Shown here: positions 61,701-64,000 of the stretch, in pieces
Layout: each line of letters starts with the position of its first letter
Numbering within the stretch: the first letter of the stretch is position 1
DNA from: Antedon mediterranea
Taxonomy: Eukaryota; Echinodermata; Crinoidea; Comatulida; Antedonidae
DNA: 64,000 nt
Direction of reading: 5' to 3'
NCBI RefSeq assembly: GCF_964355755.1
Contig: NC_092674.1
Coordinates: forward strand, 30,368,001 to 30,432,000
Notes under the pieces: generated by a model
What the model was told of the DNA's origin: nothing
Seen by the model: the letters and a program-made list of their open reading frames with translations, nothing else
Database searches by the model: none
Position numbers and translations under genes: made by a program

Positions 61701-64000
61701 TGTCTGTCATTTCAGGAATTGATAATTGTATTATTATTGATAACTAAGTTCAACTAAGTTCTCATCTAAGTTCTAACTAAATTGTCAACTAAGTTGTCAA
61801 CTAAGTTCTAACTAAGTTGTCAACTAAGTTCTAACTAAGCTGTCAACTAAGTTCTAACTAAATTGTCAACTAAGTTCTAAGTTGTCAACTAAGTTCTAAC
61901 TAAGCTGTCAACTAAGTTCTAACTAAGCTGTCAACTAAGTTCTAACTAAGTTGTCAACTAAGTTCTAACTAAGTTGTCAACTAAGTTCTAACTAAGCTGT
62001 CAACTAAATTCTAACTAAGCTGTCAACTAAGTTATAACTAAGTTGTCAACTAAGTTCTAACTAAGTTGTCAACTAAGTTCTAACTAAGTTGTCAACTAAG
62101 TTCTAACTAAGCTGTCAACTAAGTTCTAACTAAGCTGTCAACTAAGTTCTAACTAAGTTGTCAACTAAGTTCTAACTAAGTTGTCAACTAAGTTCTAACT
62201 AAGTTGTCAACTAAGTTCTAACTAAGTTGTCAACTAAGTTCTAACTAAGTTGTCAACTAAGTTCTAAGTTGTCAACTAAGTTCTAACTAAGCTGTCAACT
62301 AAGTTCTAAGTTGTCAACTAAGTTCTAACTAAGTTGTCAACTAAGTTCTAACTAAGTTGTCAACTAAGTTCTAACTAAGTTGTCAACTAAGTTCTAACTA
62401 AGTTGTCAACTAAGTTCTAACTAAGCTGTCAACTAAGTTCTAACTAAGCTGTCAACTAAGTTCTAACTAAGTTGTCAACTAAGTTCTAAGCTGTCAACTA
62501 AGTTCTAACTAAGTTGTCAACTAAGTTCTAACTAAGCTGTCAACTAAGTTCTAACTAAGCTGTCAACTAAGTTCTAACTAAGTTGTCAACTAAGTTCTAA
62601 CTAAGTTGTCAACTAAGTTCTAACTAAATTGTCAACTAAGTTCTAAGTTGTCAACTAAGTTCTAACTAAGTTGTCAACTAAGTTCTAACTAAGTTGTCAA
62701 CTAAGTTCTAACTAAGTTGTCAACTAAGTTCTAAGTTGTCAACTAAGTTCTAACTAAGCTGTCAACTAAGTTCTAAGTTGTCAACTAAGTTCTAACTAAG
62801 TTGTCAACTAAGTTCTAACTAAGTTGTCAACTAAGTTCTAACTAAGTTGTCAACTAAGTTCTAACTAAGCTGTCAACTAAGTTCTAACTAAGCTGTCAAC
62901 TAAGTTCTAACTAAGTTGTCAACTAAGTTCTAACTAAATTGTCAACTAAGTTCTAACTAAGTTGTCAACTAAGTTCTAACTAAGCTATCAACTAAGTTCT
63001 AACTAAGTTGTCAACTAAGTTCTAACTAAGCTGTCAACTAAGTTCTAACTAAGTTGTCAACTAAGTTCTAACTAAGCTGTCAACTAAGTTCTAACTAAGT
63101 TGTCAACTAAGTTCTAACTAAGCTGTCAACTAAGTTCTAACTAAGCTGTCAACTAAATTCTAACTAAGTTGTCAACTAAGTTCTAACTAAATTGTCAACT
63201 AAGTTCTAACTAAGTTGTCAACTAAGTTCTAACTAAGCTATCAACTAAGTTCTAACTAAGTTGTCAACTAAGTTCTAACTAAGCTGTCAACTAAGTTCTA
63301 ACTAAGTTGTCAACTAAGTTCTAACTAAGCTGTCAACTAAGTTCTAACTAAGTTGTCAACTAAGTTCTAACTTAGTTCTAAATAAGTTACAGTAAGTTCT
63401 CATCACCCTATCTCACATACATGTTTTTGTGTTTAAAATGTCTATGTATATATCTATAAATAGTATGTATATTTTCAACAATGTTTTTAAGAGAGTTTTT
63501 ATTATTTTCTAACTATTGTTAGAGTTTAGCATCACACAGTAGATCAACTAGACAAGATGGTGGCCCGCCTTCCTGGGTTCAGTTTGGTCAAGGTGGTGTT
63601 CAAATAGGTGTGCAGCGGATGGGAGGAGGTAGAAGAGGTATGCCAATTTTGACTCATCAACATTTTACATTTTATTCATTTCATCTAATGTCTGAAAAGT
63701 TCCTACTTTCTTTTAATAATATTTTTAATTTGTCCCAAAATATTTATGAATATAGTACTAAATCTCTGTCTACACTATCAAACTTTGTATGAAAAAAAAC
63801 CATGATGTGCCCATATGTGGACATGATGATGTCATATCACTACAATATTTGGACACATCACACTTTTTTGGTTCAAACTAGTTTGATAGTATAGACAGAG
63901 CTTAAGGTCAAAACTGAATCTAGAAGAAGAATAGTTTTATAAGATAATAAAATTAATCCACGTTTATTCATTCAGGTCTGAAAAAATCATTAGAATCGCA
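58756..64000 (+). CDS. TDRD3: Tudor domain-containing protein 3, 5' part
   Basis: Exons 58756-58784, 59248-59332, 60302-60367, 60807-60967, 61525-61666, 63523-63637 and 63976 to the window edge join in frame to about 210 codons. Matches to human TDRD3 include [80 protein letters not shown] and [12 protein letters not shown]. This region is the N-terminal RMI1-like OB fold, which in human TDRD3 binds topoisomerase 3-beta. The UBA and Tudor domains, which read ubiquitin and methyl-arginine, lie beyond the window. Introns 2 and 5 are largely minisatellite. Confidence 0.93.
59315..60180 (+). repeat. Minisatellite built from the end of TDRD3 exon 2 and its 5' splice site
   Basis: About 24 copies of a 35-base unit: ATTAAGAATGCACTCAAT then GTAAGTAACTGGTATAA. 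The first unit overlaps the last 18 bases of exon 2 (59315-59332) and the donor GTAAGT, so each later unit is a copy of the exon end with a consensus donor. Variant units with AATATAAGTAAAATGG at about 59715, 59856 and 60137 are spaced by about four and eight units, showing a higher-order pattern. Confidence 0.92.
60368..60806. other. TDRD3 intron 3, no other gene seen
   Basis: Contains an 86-codon ORF (60368-60628) that reads through the splice donor and has no recognised motif. A GC-richer patch at 60590-60730 (GAGGGCCACTTAGG) is of unknown origin. Confidence 0.4.
61743..63405 (+). repeat. Minisatellite filling TDRD3 intron 5
   Basis: About 72 copies of a 23-base unit, GTTCTAACTAAGTTGTCAAC plus TAA, itself two related halves of 11 and 12 bases. 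AGTTG/AGCTG variants alternate, and half-length units occur. Rare AAATTG and AGCTATC variants recur exactly 253 bases apart (62936 and 63189), which equals eleven units. The array is about 90% of the intron. Confidence 0.93.
63760..63905. mobile_element. Palindromic MITE (AAGCTCTGTCTACACT family)
   Basis: In TDRD3 intron 6. Ends AAATCTCTGTCTACACTATC and GATAGTATAGACAGAGCTTAA are inverted. Confidence 0.8.

Noticed and set aside
59315-63405. Regularly spaced repeats resembling a CRISPR array
   Set aside because: The units are head-to-tail with no unique spacers, in introns of a eukaryotic gene. They are minisatellites.

Overview
The window looks like nuclear DNA of an invertebrate deuterostome. 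It is AT-rich and intron-rich, has GT-AG introns, and carries many interspersed and tandem repeats. Frequent short AGGCCTAGGCC-type words are, from general knowledge, common in echinoderm genomes; a crinoid would fit, but this is inference. There are no bacterial operons, rRNA genes, genuine tRNA genes or CRISPR arrays. All exon models below were built by hand from splice sites, reading-frame continuity and remembered family sequences. No alignment or database search was run.

Left part (1-23.9 kb): accessory, repeat-rich DNA made largely by local duplication. It holds (i) a tandem repeat of about 207 bp; (ii) a 2.4 kb block present twice (about 1.88-4.30 kb and 7.72-10.20 kb), with a third decayed copy near 13.0 kb that lacks a 635 bp transposon found in the other two; (iii) after each full block, a small multi-exon ORF of unknown family with only phase-1 introns and an Ile-rich C-terminal hydrophobic segment; (iv) two tandem two-exon genes for 305-residue receptors with two Ig-like domains (14.7-16.6 and 20.2-22.2 kb), whose outer domains differ mostly by replacement changes while stalk, membrane segment and tail are identical.

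Right part (23.9-64 kb): six conserved housekeeping or cellular genes on strictly alternating strands, forming three divergent pairs. These are WDR19/IFT144 (-, 5' half only) with NARS2 (+); a transglutaminase (-) with PTGR2 (+); and RFC3 (-) with TDRD3 (+, 5' part only). NARS2, the transglutaminase, PTGR2 and RFC3 are complete, with lengths close to or equal to the human proteins where a comparison is given. Their introns carry about ten copies of a palindromic MITE, tRNA-derived SINEs, LINE 3' ends and several minisatellites. Two arrays lie inside TDRD3: one is made of the end of exon 2 plus its 5' splice site, and the other fills most of intron 5.

The conserved genes act in separate processes: ciliary transport, mitochondrial tRNA charging, protein cross-linking, prostaglandin metabolism, DNA replication, and RNA/topoisomerase function. 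They are not a pathway. The less familiar biology is in the left part: the Ig receptor pair and the phase-1 cassette genes.
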